A program made the translations under genes and the position numbers. From positions 62,001-126,000 of the forward strand of contig NZ_JAGSOJ010000006.1 of the NCBI RefSeq assembly GCF_023684385.1: a stretch of 64,000 nucleotides of DNA, in the 5' to 3' direction. Source of the DNA: Oceanirhabdus seepicola. Its GTDB lineage: Bacteria; Bacillota; Clostridia; Clostridiales; Clostridiaceae. Positions 8,558 to 17,879 of this stretch are shown piece after piece (within the stretch, counting starts at the first letter, position 1; the number at the start of each line of letters is the position of its first letter). The notes under the pieces were generated by a model. That model ran no database searches and had not been told where the DNA came from. It saw only the letters and a list, made by a program, of their open reading frames with translations.

Positions 8558-8722
8558 TTAGGTATATGAAAATAAATAACAAGTCAAAGGTGCGACGGAT
8601 ATTTTGCAGAAGGGGAATAGTTATGTTCTTCTGATAGATACTCTATCAGTGGGTTCTAAGGAGCAAGTATGGCACAAAATGGACTAGCATACTCACTAGT
8701 TATTTATTTGAATATGACTTGA
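8558..8722 (+). repeat. Family A repeat, long copy (A3)
   Basis: About 165 bp with inverted ends (TTAGGTATATGAAAATAAAT at left; TTATTTATTTGAATATGACT at right). The interior is alignable by eye to A2 read on the other strand. It lies between divergent DUF4364 and pdaB-like genes, just ahead of the latter's ribosome site. Confidence 0.7.
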
Positions 8723-8754
8723 TAGAGAAAAACTTATAAATAAGGAGGTGTAAG

Positions 8755-9522
8755 ATGTACCTAAAAAAAATAAAATTTAATATCAACATTAAAATTATTA
8801 TTTTTTCCGCTATTATAGTAATTGTGGGAGCTTTGATACTCAATAAATCATTTATTGATGTATTTAACTTGAATAATAAGAAGTTACCTATTTATAATGT
8901 GGATACAAATGGTGAGAAAGTGATTGCCATAACATTTGATGCGAGTTGGGGAGCTGATAATACCATAAAAATATTGGACGTGCTTGATGAGTATGATGTT
9001 AAAGCAACATTCTTCTTGGTTGGTAGATGGGTTGATGAATATAAGGCTGAAGTAGAAGAAATACATAAAAGAGGTCATGAGATAGGAAATCATTCAAATT
9101 CACATCCAAATATGACTTCTCTCTCAAAAGATGCAATTATCAGAGAAATTATTAGTACAGATAGTAAGATAAGAGCAATAACAGGAGAAGGAACAAAAGT
9201 ATTTAGGTTTCCTGAAGGGGCCTATAATGACCAGACAGTACAAATAATTGAAGAAAGTGGACATTATTGTATTCAGTGGGATGTTGATAGTATTGACTGG
9301 AAAGAACAGAGTGCTCAGAATGAATATGATAGAGTCATAAGTAAGACAATGGGGGGCTCAATTGTACTATTTCACAATAATGCTAAATATACTCCAGAAA
9401 ACTTACCTAAAATATTAAAACAACTAAAGAGTGATGGATTCTCATTTGTAACAGTGTCTGAATTGATTTATAAAGAAGATTATATAATTGATCATGCGGG
9501 AAAACAGACTAAAAAAAAATAA
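8755..9522 (+). CDS. pdaB: Polysaccharide deacetylase, sporulation PdaB-like
   Basis: 255 residues. One N-terminal membrane segment (~14-30, KIIIFSAIIVIVGALIL) precedes a NodB-type deacetylase domain. Visible motifs are ITFDASW (the usual TFDDG with Ala for the second Asp), HSNSHP for metal binding, FRFPEGAY and IVLFHNN. The membrane anchor, the DAS variant and length fit the PdaB sporulation subfamily, which acts outside the membrane on peptidoglycan or cortex sugars. A strong AAGGAGGTG ribosome site precedes the ATG. The aspartate replacement suggests altered metal chemistry, typical of this subgroup. Confidence 0.85.
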   Translation: MYLKKIKFNINIKIIIFSAIIVIVGALILNKSFIDVFNLNNKKLPIYNVDTNGEKVIAITFDASWGADNTIKILDVLDEYDVKATFFLVGRWVDEYKAEVEEIHKRGHEIGNHSNSHPNMTSLSKDAIIREIISTDSKIRAITGEGTKVFRFPEGAYNDQTVQIIEESGHYCIQWDVDSIDWKEQSAQNEYDRVISKTMGGSIVLFHNNAKYTPENLPKILKQLKSDGFSFVTVSELIYKEDYIIDHAGKQTKKK

Positions 9523-9527
9523 AAAAG

Positions 9528-9557
9528 TTGAAAATTTGATGGTATTTGTATTATAAT
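9528..9557 (+). promoter_or_regulatory. Sigma-A-type promoter for the SSB-like gene
   Basis: TTGAAA at 9528-9533 and perfect TATAAT at 9552-9557 with an 18-bp spacer, about 110 nt ahead of the start codon. Confidence 0.7.
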
Positions 9558-9668
9558 GGAAATGTACCTAAATTAATTAAATAAAATAAAAAAATAGGAA
9601 TATGTATCATGGTTAATGAATACTTTATTTATGAAAAGAACAAATAACTAAGGGAAAGAGGGGTTATG

Positions 9669-10349
9669 ATGGACAATTTAATGAACAATAACAGTATTTA
9701 TCTAGAAGGAAGAGTTGTGAGTGGTTTGGAATTCAGTCATGAGATGTATGGTGAGGGATTTTATAATTTCTATATTGAAGTTCCTAGACTGAGTGATGCA
9801 AAGGACTGTTTGAATATAACAGTTTCTGAGAGATTATTGGATGAACAAAAAATTGAAATTGGTAATGATATAGTTGTTGAGGGGCAGTTAAGATCCTATA
9901 ATAAGTATCAAGATGGAGCAAATAGATTGATATTAACAGTTTTTGCACGAGATATTTATCCTTGTTTAGAAAAGAGTAAGAATCCTAATCAGATTTATCT
10001 GAATGGTTTTATATGCAAAAGTCCTGTATATAGAAAAACTCCATTTGGAAGAGAAATTTCTGATATGTTATTAGCAGTAAATAGACCTTATAATAAATCT
10101 GATTACATACCTACAATAGCTTGGGGAAGAAATGCTAGGTATTGTAAAGGGTTAGAAGTAGGAGATAATCTTAGAATTTGGGGAAGACTTCAAAGTAGAG
10201 AATATCAAAAGAGAGTTAGTGAAGATGATGTAGTTAAAAAAATTGCTTATGAGGTGTCAATCTCAAAAATGGAAAGAGTGGCAGAAGATAATACTACTGA
10301 AGCAATATTTGATGATACTGCTGGAGATATCAAGGAAGATATAGTATAA
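9669..10349 (+). CDS. Single-stranded-DNA-binding-like protein with two OB folds
   Basis: About 226 residues containing two tandem SSB-type OB folds. The first (IYLEGRVVSG ... DIVVEGQLRSYNKY) and second (IYLNGFICKSPVYRKTPFGREISDMLLAV ... DNLRIWGRLQSREYQ) share the SSB signature. The second, with PFGREISDMLLAVNRP and IAWGRNARYC, is closer to normal SSB or PriB. It lacks the acidic DDDIPF tail of true SSB, so it probably binds ssDNA without recruiting the usual partners. Two adjacent ATGs (9666, 9669) are possible; GAGGGG spacing favours 9669. The gene is monocistronic, with its own promoter and terminator. Confidence 0.85.
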   Translation: MDNLMNNNSIYLEGRVVSGLEFSHEMYGEGFYNFYIEVPRLSDAKDCLNITVSERLLDEQKIEIGNDIVVEGQLRSYNKYQDGANRLILTVFARDIYPCLEKSKNPNQIYLNGFICKSPVYRKTPFGREISDMLLAVNRPYNKSDYIPTIAWGRNARYCKGLEVGDNLRIWGRLQSREYQKRVSEDDVVKKIAYEVSISKMERVAEDNTTEAIFDDTAGDIKEDIV

Positions 10350-10351
10350 AC

Positions 10352-10391
10352 AATAATAAAAAGGCGTTAAAAACAACGCCTTTTTATTATT
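10352..10391. terminator. Bidirectional terminator between SSB-like gene and dapD
   Basis: Perfect 17-bp stem (arms containing AAAAAGGCGTT / AACGCCTTTTT) with a 6-nt loop and flanking A and T runs on both sides. The stop codon of the convergent dapD lies within the right arm. Confidence 0.9.
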
Positions 10392-11094
10392 TTCTTAAAT
10401 CTTCTAAGATTTCTGTTTTGCTTGATGTCTTTTCATCTACAGCTTTTACAATTCTAGCAGGTGAACCTGCTACAACAACTCCGCTTGGTACATCTTCAGT
10501 TACAATAGCTCCTGCTGCAACAACAGATCCAGTACCGATTTTTACTCCTTCTAAAATTACAGCGTTAGCACCTATTAGAACGTTATCTTCAATTATACAA
10601 GGTGATTTACTAGGTGGCTCAAGAACACCAGCTATAACAGCACCAGCACCAACGTGAGAATTTTTACCTACAAAGGCTCTAGCGCCAAGAACTGCATTCA
10701 TATCAATCATAGTGCCTTCACCGACTTCAGCTCCAATATTGATTACAGCTCCCATCATTATTACAGCATGATCGCCAATTATGGCTTTATCTCTGATAAT
10801 TGCACCGGGCTCTATTCTTGCATTTACTTTTTTAAAATCTAACATTGGAATCGCAGAATTTCTTCTGTCATTTTCTAAGTGATAGTATTCTATTGTAGAA
10901 GAATTTGATTCTAAGATATTTTCAATAGAATCTTTTTCTCCAATAAGAATTGCCATATCACCACTTTGGAAAACTTTAACGTTTTCAGAGGTGTTATTAA
11001 TTGACCCTTTTACATAAACTTTCACAGGTGTAGATTTTGTAGCATCTTTTATGTACCTTGCAAGCTCATATGGATCATTCAAATTATATTCCAT
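10387..11094 (-). CDS. dapD: Tetrahydrodipicolinate N-acetyltransferase (DapD/DapH)
   Basis: 235 residues. An N-terminal helical domain (~1-80) is followed by a left-handed parallel beta-helix built of hexapeptide repeats ([24 protein letters not shown], then [16 protein letters not shown]-type turns). [21 protein letters not shown] is typical of the acetylase branch of lysine/diaminopimelate biosynthesis. It acetylates tetrahydrodipicolinate using acetyl-CoA in the cytoplasm. AAAGGAG precedes the ATG. It is separate from dapA-dapB, 2 kb away, with an aminotransferase gene divergent from it. Confidence 0.95.
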   Translation of the reverse strand: MEYNLNDPYELARYIKDATKSTPVKVYVKGSINNTSENVKVFQSGDMAILIGEKDSIENILESNSSTIEYYHLENDRRNSAIPMLDFKKVNARIEPGAIIRDKAIIGDHAVIMMGAVINIGAEVGEGTMIDMNAVLGARAFVGKNSHVGAGAVIAGVLEPPSKSPCIIEDNVLIGANAVILEGVKIGTGSVVAAGAIVTEDVPSGVVVAGSPARIVKAVDEKTSSKTEILEDLRK

Positions 11095-11317
11095 AATAAA
11101 CTCCTTTCCATCTAAAATATATTTTTGAAAAATAATTAACCCATTTCAAACAAAATAATAATAATAATTTGTAAATAAATATTATGCAATGTTTCTCCTT
11201 AGTGTAACATAAGATAATATTATTTGTAAAATATATCGAGTAATACATTATTATTATAACAAATTAACATAACATATATTATAATTTTAAATATATGATA
11301 TAATTTTGTAAAGAATA

Positions 11318-11479
11318 TTTGGCACATTCAAAAAATAAATTAGTCATCTTACTCGTCCTTTTGATTCTTTTCGTCGTTACTCAATTACTTACATACAGTT
11401 AGTATGCGCGTAATTGAGTGCCTAGAAAATAATTAAAATTACTTCGCAATCTGCCTTATTTATTTTTTCCATGTACCAA
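11318..11479. repeat. Family A repeat, long copy (A4)
   Basis: About 160 bp. The left end TTTGGCACATTCAAAAAATA and the right end (TTATTTATTTTTTCCATGTACC, quoted in part) are inverted versions of the family A ends. The interior differs and contains its own palindrome, ACTCAATTAC ... GTAATTGAGT (about 11379-11419). It lies directly before the ribosome site of the aminotransferase gene and so is probably within its 5' untranslated region. Confidence 0.6.
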
Positions 11480-11510
11480 TAGTAATTTTTTTCATAAAAG
11501 GAGTGGGAAA

Positions 11511-12668
11511 ATGGGTTTTATAAATAAAAACGTTGAAAAAATTCAAATTACTGGAATAAGGAAGTTTTTTAATAAAGTAATAGAAGTAGAAGATGCTATA
11601 TCTATGACAATAGGTCAACCTGATTTTCCAGTACCTGAAGCAGTAAAAGAAGAAATGATTGAAGCTATAAATAAGAATAAATCAGGTTATACAAAAAATG
11701 AAGGGTTATTTGAACTGAGAGAAGCAATAAGTAAATATCTTATAAATCAGAATATAAATTATTCACCTGATGAAATATGTATTACTACAGGTGGAAGTGA
11801 AGCAATATTTAGTTCCATACAAGGAATTCTAAATGAAGGAGAAACTATTTTAGTACCAGATCCAGCGTATCCAGCATATGAAGGATGTATTAAAATGCAA
11901 GGAGGAAATATAAAGAGGTATTCTTTAACAGAGGAATTTCAACCTAACTTTAGTGAAATAGAAGAAATTCTAGAAAATGAAGAAAGTATTAAAGGTATTA
12001 TAATTTCATACCCTTGTAATCCCACTGGTTCAGTATTAAGTAAAGAAAGCTTTAATAAATTTATTGAGGTACTTAAAAATAGAGATATAGTTATTATTTC
12101 AGATGAAATGTATAGTTCGATTATATATGATGAAGAATATTTTTCTTTGGCTCAATGTAAAGAGTTAACCGATAGAATCATATTAATCGGGGGATTTTCT
12201 AAGATATTTTCCATGACTGGTTTAAGAGTGGGGTATTTTTGTGCAAAAGAGCAGATGCTAAATAAAATCAATGTAGTTCATCAACACAATGTAACCTGTG
12301 CACCATCAATTGCTCAGTGGGGAGCGCTAGCAGGGCTTAACTTCAGTATGAATGAAGTTAAAGAAAGAAATTTAGAATTTAAAAAAAGAAGAGATTTTAT
12401 TTGTAATAGGTTAAAACAAATAGGGATAGATGTGTATATTCCTAAAGGAGCGTTTTATATTTTTATAGATATGAGTTTTACAAAGATTAAGAGTGAAGAA
12501 TTATGTGATAGATTATTATATGAGCAAAAGGTCGCCTTAGTACCAGGGAGTGCTTTTGGAGAAAAAGGCGAGGGGTTCGTTAGGTTATCATATTGTTACT
12601 CTATGAATGAACTAGAGGAAGGACTTAATAGGATAGAAACTTGGTTGAGGAATAATAAACTCCTATAA
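11511..12668 (+). CDS. PLP-dependent class I/II aminotransferase, possible N-acetyl-LL-DAP aminotransferase
   Basis: 385 residues, fold-type I. The PLP Lys lies in GGFSKIFSMTGLRVGYF, preceded by Asp in ISDEMYSSIIYD and Asn in YPCNPTGS. Overall it resembles aspartate/aromatic aminotransferases of the PatA type. Because dapD lies divergently next to it and dapB-dapA follow, it is a reasonable candidate for the N-acetyl-diaminopimelate aminotransferase of the acetylase lysine branch, but this is inference from context only. AAAGGAGTGG lies just upstream of the ATG. Confidence 0.88.
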   Translation: MGFINKNVEKIQITGIRKFFNKVIEVEDAISMTIGQPDFPVPEAVKEEMIEAINKNKSGYTKNEGLFELREAISKYLINQNINYSPDEICITTGGSEAIFSSIQGILNEGETILVPDPAYPAYEGCIKMQGGNIKRYSLTEEFQPNFSEIEEILENEESIKGIIISYPCNPTGSVLSKESFNKFIEVLKNRDIVIISDEMYSSIIYDEEYFSLAQCKELTDRIILIGGFSKIFSMTGLRVGYFCAKEQMLNKINVVHQHNVTCAPSIAQWGALAGLNFSMNEVKERNLEFKKRRDFICNRLKQIGIDVYIPKGAFYIFIDMSFTKIKSEELCDRLLYEQKVALVPGSAFGEKGEGFVRLSYCYSMNELEEGLNRIETWLRNNKLL

Positions 12669-12683
12669 TAGAAACTATAGAAG

Positions 12684-13106
12684 AAATGGAGAATTGAGAA
12701 TGTATAATCAAGATTCAATCAGTTAGTTAAATTTATTGAGAATAAGAGATTTGCACACATGTGAATGTATTAGTTAGCTGTAATACTTTGATGGCTATTG
12801 GTAAAGTAATGAAACTCAAAAGCATTAATCATATAACTTTTTAATATAGTTTCTAAACATAGACTTAAATAAAAGGAATGAAACTTTCTTGGTTTAAGAA
12901 AATAAAAATGTAGTTTCTGACTAATATCAGAAACTACATTTTTTTAGTAACAAAATATTTTTCTCCTTGATACAGATGAAACATTGAATTCTAAATACAA
13001 TATTTTATCATAAGATAAAATGAGTAAAATCTCTTTGTCCTAAAGAACAATAAAATGTAGCTTCTGCCCTAAAGCAGAAGCATCCATTATTCTCCATTGT
13101 CCATTA
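12684..13106. repeat. Family B repeat region (B1)
   Basis: Ends carry inverted GGAGAATTGAGAATG (left) and CATTATTCTCCATTG (right). The conserved core at about 12975-13090 reads as a chain of short palindromes: GAAACATTG, AAATACAATATTTTATC, AAGATAAAATGAGTAAAA, AAAGAACAATAAAATGTAGC and the hairpin GCTTCTGC/GCAGAAGC. The same core occurs at about 46360-46470 and 48465-48580. The left half (12720-12900) is not shared. A further palindrome (GAATGCATCGCATTC) follows the right end. Confidence 0.7.
12904..12947 (+). terminator. Intrinsic terminator after the aminotransferase gene
   Basis: Seventeen-bp perfect stem (arms containing ATGTAGTTTCTGA / TCAGAAACTACAT), 6-nt loop CTAATA, then a run of T. 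It lies 236 nt past the stop codon, inside the family B region; the arm ATGTAGTTTCTG recurs in that family. Confidence 0.7.
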
Positions 13107-13127
13107 AAGAATGCATCGCATTCTGTT

Positions 13128-13880
13128 CTAAAGATCAAGCATATCGTCCATATCATACAACCCTGCTTCTTGATCAACCAAATATTTAGCAGCTTTAAAT
13201 GCACCCATTGCAAAGATGTTTTTTGAAAGAGCTTCATGTTTAATTGAAACTATTTCATCATTTCCAGCGAAAATCACTTCATGCTCACCTACAATTGAAC
13301 CGCCTCTTAAAGAGTGCATACCAATTTCTTTTTTCTCACGTTTATGATATCCTTCTCTTCCATGAACATATTCATTTTCCTCAGGAATAGAATTAATTAT
13401 TGCATCACCTAAAAGATAAGCAGTACCTGATGGTGAATCTACTTTTTTATTATGATGCTTCTCTATAATCTCAATATCAAATCCATCATAAAGCACCGTA
13501 GCTGCTTTAATTAATAAATTTTTAATAAGGTTTATACCTAAAGACATATTTGCTGAGAAAAATATAGGTGTTTCTGTGCTAGCAGATTTAATTTCTTTTA
13601 TCTGACTATCTGAGAAGCCGGTTGTACATAATACAAGAGGAAGCTTGCTCTTAACACAAAATTTTAATAAGGAATCAAGAACTACAGGGTTACTAAAATC
13701 AATAATAACATCTATTTTTTCCTTTATATCTTCTAAGTTTGAATAAACGGGAAAAGAAAAATCTGAGCTATATTGTTTATCAAATCCTGCTACTATTTTA
13801 ATGTTTTCTAGTTTAGTACATTCTGTAATTAAAACTTTACCCATTGTACCACTACAGCCACTTAATAATATATTAACCAT
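13128..13880 (-). CDS. dapB: 4-hydroxy-tetrahydrodipicolinate reductase
   Basis: 250 residues. The N-terminal nucleotide-binding motif LLSGCSGTMGK, the substrate site (EKHHNKKVDSPSGTA) and FSANMSLGINL are diagnostic of DapB, which reduces hydroxy-tetrahydrodipicolinate with NAD(P)H. An upstream frame extends to 13949, but AGAGGA ahead of the ATG at 13880 and the family N-terminus set the start there. It begins 13 nt after the dapA stop codon, forming a dapA-dapB operon on the minus strand. Confidence 0.96.
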   Translation of the reverse strand: MVNILLSGCSGTMGKVLITECTKLENIKIVAGFDKQYSSDFSFPVYSNLEDIKEKIDVIIDFSNPVVLDSLLKFCVKSKLPLVLCTTGFSDSQIKEIKSASTETPIFFSANMSLGINLIKNLLIKAATVLYDGFDIEIIEKHHNKKVDSPSGTAYLLGDAIINSIPEENEYVHGREGYHKREKKEIGMHSLRGGSIVGEHEVIFAGNDEIVSIKHEALSKNIFAMGAFKAAKYLVDQEAGLYDMDDMLDL

Positions 13881-13893
13881 TAAATCATCCTCT

Positions 13894-14772
13894 CTAACAA
13901 AGTTTATGCTTTTTGAGTTCATCCATAAGAAGCTTTTTATTCTCTTCATCCATATCTAATAATGGCAATCTCAATAATCCGGTATTCATACCCATCATAT
14001 TAAGAGCAGTCTTAACTGGTATTGGATTAGTTTCTATGAATAAAGAATTTGATAATGATAAATATTTTAACTGTAAGTCTAGAGCTTCTTTTGTTTTTCC
14101 TTCTAGATAAAGGTGAACCATTTTAGAAGTATCCTCAGGGATAATATTTGCTAATACAGATATAACACCTATTCCTCCAACTGAAAGAACTGGGATTATT
14201 TGATCATCATTTCCAGAGTATATATCAAAATCGTCGTCACATAGTTCACGGATTTTTATTATTTGACTAATATCTCCGCTAGCTTCTTTAACTGCGTTAA
14301 TATTTGAAAGCTTACTAATTTTATATACAGTTTCAGGAATTATATTAATTCCTGTTCTACTAGGAACATTATATGCAATTATAGGTATTGATACGGAATT
14401 GTTTATTGCTTTGAAGTGTTCAAACAATCCTCTTTGAGTAGTTTTATTATAATATGGTGTAATAATCAATAACCCATCTACACCAATTTTTTCAGCCCAA
14501 GTACTCATATTTATAGCTGCAGCAGTATTGTTAGAACCTGTACCGGCGATTACGGGGATTCTTTTACCCACTATATCTACAACAAATTTAATTGTTTCTT
14601 TTTTCTCTTGAGTGGACATTGTTGAAGCTTCTCCAGTTGTTCCACAAACTATGATAGCATCAGTCTTTTTTTCAATATGCCATTCAACAAGTTTTTCCAA
14701 TGTTTTAAAATCAACGCCATTTTCAGTAAATGGAGTAACTATGGCAACACCAGAACCTTTGAATAATGTCAT
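13894..14772 (-). CDS. dapA: 4-hydroxy-tetrahydrodipicolinate synthase
   Basis: 292 residues, TIM barrel. The pyruvate-binding Schiff-base Lys lies in NAVKEASGD, the Tyr in [10 protein letters not shown], and the substrate motif is [11 protein letters not shown]. It condenses pyruvate and aspartate semialdehyde, the first step of the diaminopimelate/lysine branch. Although the frame is open to 14790, AAAGGAG lies 8 nt before the ATG at 14772. It is first gene of dapA-dapB and divergent from the first opp operon across 172 nt. No lysine riboswitch is evident in that gap. Confidence 0.96.
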   Translation of the reverse strand: MTLFKGSGVAIVTPFTENGVDFKTLEKLVEWHIEKKTDAIIVCGTTGEASTMSTQEKKETIKFVVDIVGKRIPVIAGTGSNNTAAAINMSTWAEKIGVDGLLIITPYYNKTTQRGLFEHFKAINNSVSIPIIAYNVPSRTGINIIPETVYKISKLSNINAVKEASGDISQIIKIRELCDDDFDIYSGNDDQIIPVLSVGGIGVISVLANIIPEDTSKMVHLYLEGKTKEALDLQLKYLSLSNSLFIETNPIPVKTALNMMGMNTGLLRLPLLDMDEENKKLLMDELKKHKLC

Positions 14773-14944
14773 AATATCAACTCCTTTCATTTATATAAAA
14801 TATCTTAAAGATACCTTTACTTTATTATATAGTTCTTTCTATTAAAATAACATAGCTTTGTTAAATTTTTGGAGAATAATAAATATTCTTATTAAGCACA
14901 ATAATTATAAATGTATAAAATAATGTGTAGAAAAGAGGGGAAAT

Positions 14945-15880
14945 ATGATTAAATTTATTATTCGAAGGATACTATATATGTTTTTTACGCTCTTAGTAGT
15001 AATAACAATAACATTTTTTTTAATAAGAGCCATTCCAGGTGATCCTTTAGCATCAATGGCTAGGAAACTACCAGAGCAAACAAAACTTAATTATTATGCT
15101 AAGTATGGTCTAGATAAACCCATAATAGTGCAGTACGGAATATTTTTAAAAAATCTTATTCTTAATGGAGATTTAGGAGAATCTTTAACTTACCCTGGAA
15201 GAAAAGTAACAAAAACAATATTTGAATACGCACCAGTTTCAGGGAGATTAGGGATACAAGCAATTACAATTGGTTTTACATTGGGAATTATTCTAGGAAT
15301 TATTGCAGGGTTTAATAGAAATAAAGGACCAGATTATGTAGTTATGTTTGTAGCAATATTGGGAATTTCAGTTCCGAGTTTCGTTATAGCTTCGTTACTA
15401 CAGTATTTTTTTACTGTTAAATTTACCCTATTGCCTACAATTGGATGGGGCGCTTTCAAGCATACTATATTGCCTTCAATAGCTTTAAGTTTTGGATCTA
15501 TAGCTAAATATGCTAGGTATATGAGGGCTAATTGTTTAGATGTAATTATGCAAGACTATATACTTACTGCAAAAGCAAAAGGGGTATCTAAATTTTCATT
15601 AGTAACTAAACATGTTATAAGAAATGCTATTTTGCCTGTAATAACATTACTAGGTCCTCAGATTGCCCTTGTTTTCACAGGATCTTTTGTAATTGAAAGC
15701 ATATTTTCTATACCTGGCCTTGGATCCTATTTTGTATCTTCAGTTTCAAATAGAGATTACACTATGATAATGGGGCAAACCGTTTTTATTTCATTTTTAT
15801 TCGTTAGTTCTCTTTTAGTAGTTGATTTAGTATATGGATTAGTTGATCCAAGAATAAGAGTAGGTACAGGAAAGAAATAG
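14945..15880 (+). CDS. oppB: Oligopeptide ABC transporter permease OppB (operon 1)
   Basis: 311 residues. Six hydrophobic segments and an N-terminal FIIRRILYMFFTLLVV helix are typical of the OppB/DppB permease. The ATPase-contact EAA loop reads ILTAKAKGVSKFSLVTKHV. It forms the transmembrane channel for oligopeptide import with OppC. First gene of a five-gene operon (oppB-C-D-F-A), with AGAGGGG ahead of the ATG. Its promoter region lacks the TTACA-N4-TGTAA plus 11-bp repeat array seen before the second copy at 21183. Confidence 0.95.
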   Translation: MIKFIIRRILYMFFTLLVVITITFFLIRAIPGDPLASMARKLPEQTKLNYYAKYGLDKPIIVQYGIFLKNLILNGDLGESLTYPGRKVTKTIFEYAPVSGRLGIQAITIGFTLGIILGIIAGFNRNKGPDYVVMFVAILGISVPSFVIASLLQYFFTVKFTLLPTIGWGAFKHTILPSIALSFGSIAKYARYMRANCLDVIMQDYILTAKAKGVSKFSLVTKHVIRNAILPVITLLGPQIALVFTGSFVIESIFSIPGLGSYFVSSVSNRDYTMIMGQTVFISFLFVSSLLVVDLVYGLVDPRIRVGTGKK

Positions 15881-15891
15881 GAGGTAGTAAT

Positions 15892-16824
15892 ATGGCTGAA
15901 AATTACAAGAACTTAAATTTAGATAAAAATAAATTCAAGAGGATAGGTGCGAGTAAAGGTGAAGGAGAGGTGATTTTAAGACCTAGCCTAACATATTGGC
16001 AAGATGCATGGCGAAGATTGAAATTAAATAAGGTTGCAATTTGTTCTATGATAGTGCTTATTTTGATTATTATTATGACAGTTGTTGGACCATGGATAGC
16101 TAAGTATCCTTTTCAGTCTATAAGTAATGATATTAATCAAGGTCCTAGCGCTGAACATTGGTTTGGAACAGATCAAATTGGGAGAGATATCTTTTCAAGA
16201 GTATGGGTAGGAGGAAGAGTATCAATATTGATAGGATTATTAGGGGCGCTAATAGATACTGTTGTAGGATCCATTTATGGAGGAATATCTGGATATTTTG
16301 GTGGAGTTGTAGATGATGTGATGATGAGAATTGTTGAAATATTAGTAAGTATACCGTATTTAGTGTTAGTAATCCTTGTTTCTTTAATTGTTGGAAAGGG
16401 TATTGGAGCACTAATACTAGCAATGACATTGACTGGATGGTGTTATATGGCTCGATTAGTGAGAGGGCAACTGTTGCAGATAAAGGAGCAGGAATATATT
16501 TTAGCGGCAACTGCTTTAGGCGCAAGCCCAGCTAGAGTTATTGGTAGGCATCTTATACCAAATACTCTAAGTATAATGATTGTTGCAATTACTTTTGATA
16601 TTCCAGGGTTTATATTTGGAGAGGCATTTTTAAGTTATATTGGATTAGGAGTTCAATCTCCAAATACAAGTTGGGGCGCACTTGCATCATCTGCTCAACA
16701 ACAATTAATGTTTTATCCTTACCAATTATTTTTCCCTGCATTATTCATAAGTTTAACAATGTTATCGTTCCAACTACTAGGAGATGGATTAAGAGATGCC
16801 CTGGATCCTAAATTAAGAACATAA
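15892..16824 (+). CDS. oppC: Oligopeptide ABC transporter permease OppC (operon 1)
   Basis: 310 residues. The N-terminal cytoplasmic stretch (WQDAWRRLKLNKVAICSM) precedes the first membrane helix, as in OppC. The motif HWFGTDQIGRDIFSRV is the hallmark of OppC/DppC permeases, and the EAA loop reads ILAATALGASPARVIGRHLI. It pairs with OppB. It begins 11 nt after oppB with AGGAGG. Very similar to the OppC at 22132. Confidence 0.95.
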   Translation: MAENYKNLNLDKNKFKRIGASKGEGEVILRPSLTYWQDAWRRLKLNKVAICSMIVLILIIIMTVVGPWIAKYPFQSISNDINQGPSAEHWFGTDQIGRDIFSRVWVGGRVSILIGLLGALIDTVVGSIYGGISGYFGGVVDDVMMRIVEILVSIPYLVLVILVSLIVGKGIGALILAMTLTGWCYMARLVRGQLLQIKEQEYILAATALGASPARVIGRHLIPNTLSIMIVAITFDIPGFIFGEAFLSYIGLGVQSPNTSWGALASSAQQQLMFYPYQLFFPALFISLTMLSFQLLGDGLRDALDPKLRT

Positions 16825-16841
16825 TAGAGGGGGAAAAATTT

Positions 16842-17879
16842 ATGGAGAAAATATTAGATGTGCAAGACTTAAAAGTATCATTTCATACATACGCTGGAGA
16901 AGTTCAAGCAGTTAGAGGAGTTAGCTTTTATTTGAATAAAGGTGAGACCTTAGCAATTGTTGGTGAATCAGGGTGCGGGAAAACAGTTACATCAAAATCA
17001 ATTATGAGATTGTTGCCAGAACCTATGCCAGCTGAAATTAAAAAAACAACTAAAATATTATTTAATAAAAATGACATTCTAAAAATGAATGAAAAAGAAT
17101 TAAGAAAACTTAGGGGTGCGGATATATCTATGATATTTCAAGACCCAATGACTTCTCTTAATCCCACAATGACTATTGGAAAACAAATAGCTGAAAGTCT
17201 AATTATTCATAGAGGAATGAATAAACAAGAAGCGCTTGATGAAGCAATTAAGATGCTTAAATTAGTTAATATTCCCAATGCAGATAAAAGAGCAAATCAA
17301 TATCCTCATGAATTTTCAGGGGGTATGAGACAAAGAGCTATGATAGCAATTGCATTAGCATGCAATCCCAAAGTGTTAATTGCTGATGAGCCAACAACTG
17401 CCCTTGATGTTACGATTCAAGCACAAATTATGGATTTAATAAAAGAGCTCCAAAAAAATCTAGGAACAGCTGTTATTCTTGTAACTCATGACTTAGGGGT
17501 GGTTGCTGATGTTGCTGATAGAATTCAAGTTATGTATGCAGGGGTGGTAATTGAGAGAGGAACAACAGATGAAGTATTCTATAATCCCAAGCATCCCTAT
17601 ACATGGGCACTATTAAAGTCAGTACCTAGATTGGAGACTGGAAATAAAGATGTTCTGTATGCTCTTGGAGGGACACCGCCAGATCTTATTAAACCACCTA
17701 TCGGATGTCCTTTTGCAGCTAGGTGTGAATATTGTATGGAGATTTGTAAAGAAATCATGCCAGAAGCAACTAAGTTAAGTGAAACTCATGAGGCTAAATG
17801 CTGGTTGCAGCACCCACTAGCACCAAAAGAAGGGGTGCCTGAAGGAGTTAATGAAGGAGGATCTAAGAATGAAGAATGA
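16842..17879 (+). CDS. oppD: Oligopeptide ABC transporter ATP-binding protein OppD (operon 1)
   Basis: 345 residues. Walker A GESGCGKT, Q-loop FQDPMTSLNP, ABC signature SGGMRQR, Walker B VLIADEPTTALD and switch His in THDLG are all present. The C-terminal oligopeptide extension has clustered Cys (CPFAARCEYCMEIC), the OppD/DppD region that can hold an iron-sulfur cluster in some homologues. It forms the ATPase heterodimer with OppF and powers import. The tail overlaps the start of oppF by 11 nt. Confidence 0.95.
   Translation: MEKILDVQDLKVSFHTYAGEVQAVRGVSFYLNKGETLAIVGESGCGKTVTSKSIMRLLPEPMPAEIKKTTKILFNKNDILKMNEKELRKLRGADISMIFQDPMTSLNPTMTIGKQIAESLIIHRGMNKQEALDEAIKMLKLVNIPNADKRANQYPHEFSGGMRQRAMIAIALACNPKVLIADEPTTALDVTIQAQIMDLIKELQKNLGTAVILVTHDLGVVADVADRIQVMYAGVVIERGTTDEVFYNPKHPYTWALLKSVPRLETGNKDVLYALGGTPPDLIKPPIGCPFAARCEYCMEICKEIMPEATKLSETHEAKCWLQHPLAPKEGVPEGVNEGGSKNEE

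Noticed and set aside
10418-10657. 79-residue Thr/Ala/Pro-rich plus-strand frame
   Set aside because: Antisense to the hexapeptide repeats of dapD, whose regular codon pattern keeps the opposite strand open.
14773-14944. Possible lysine riboswitch upstream of dapA
   Set aside because: The gap is only 172 nt and shows no recognisable L-box core or terminator; AT-rich promoter DNA is sufficient explanation.
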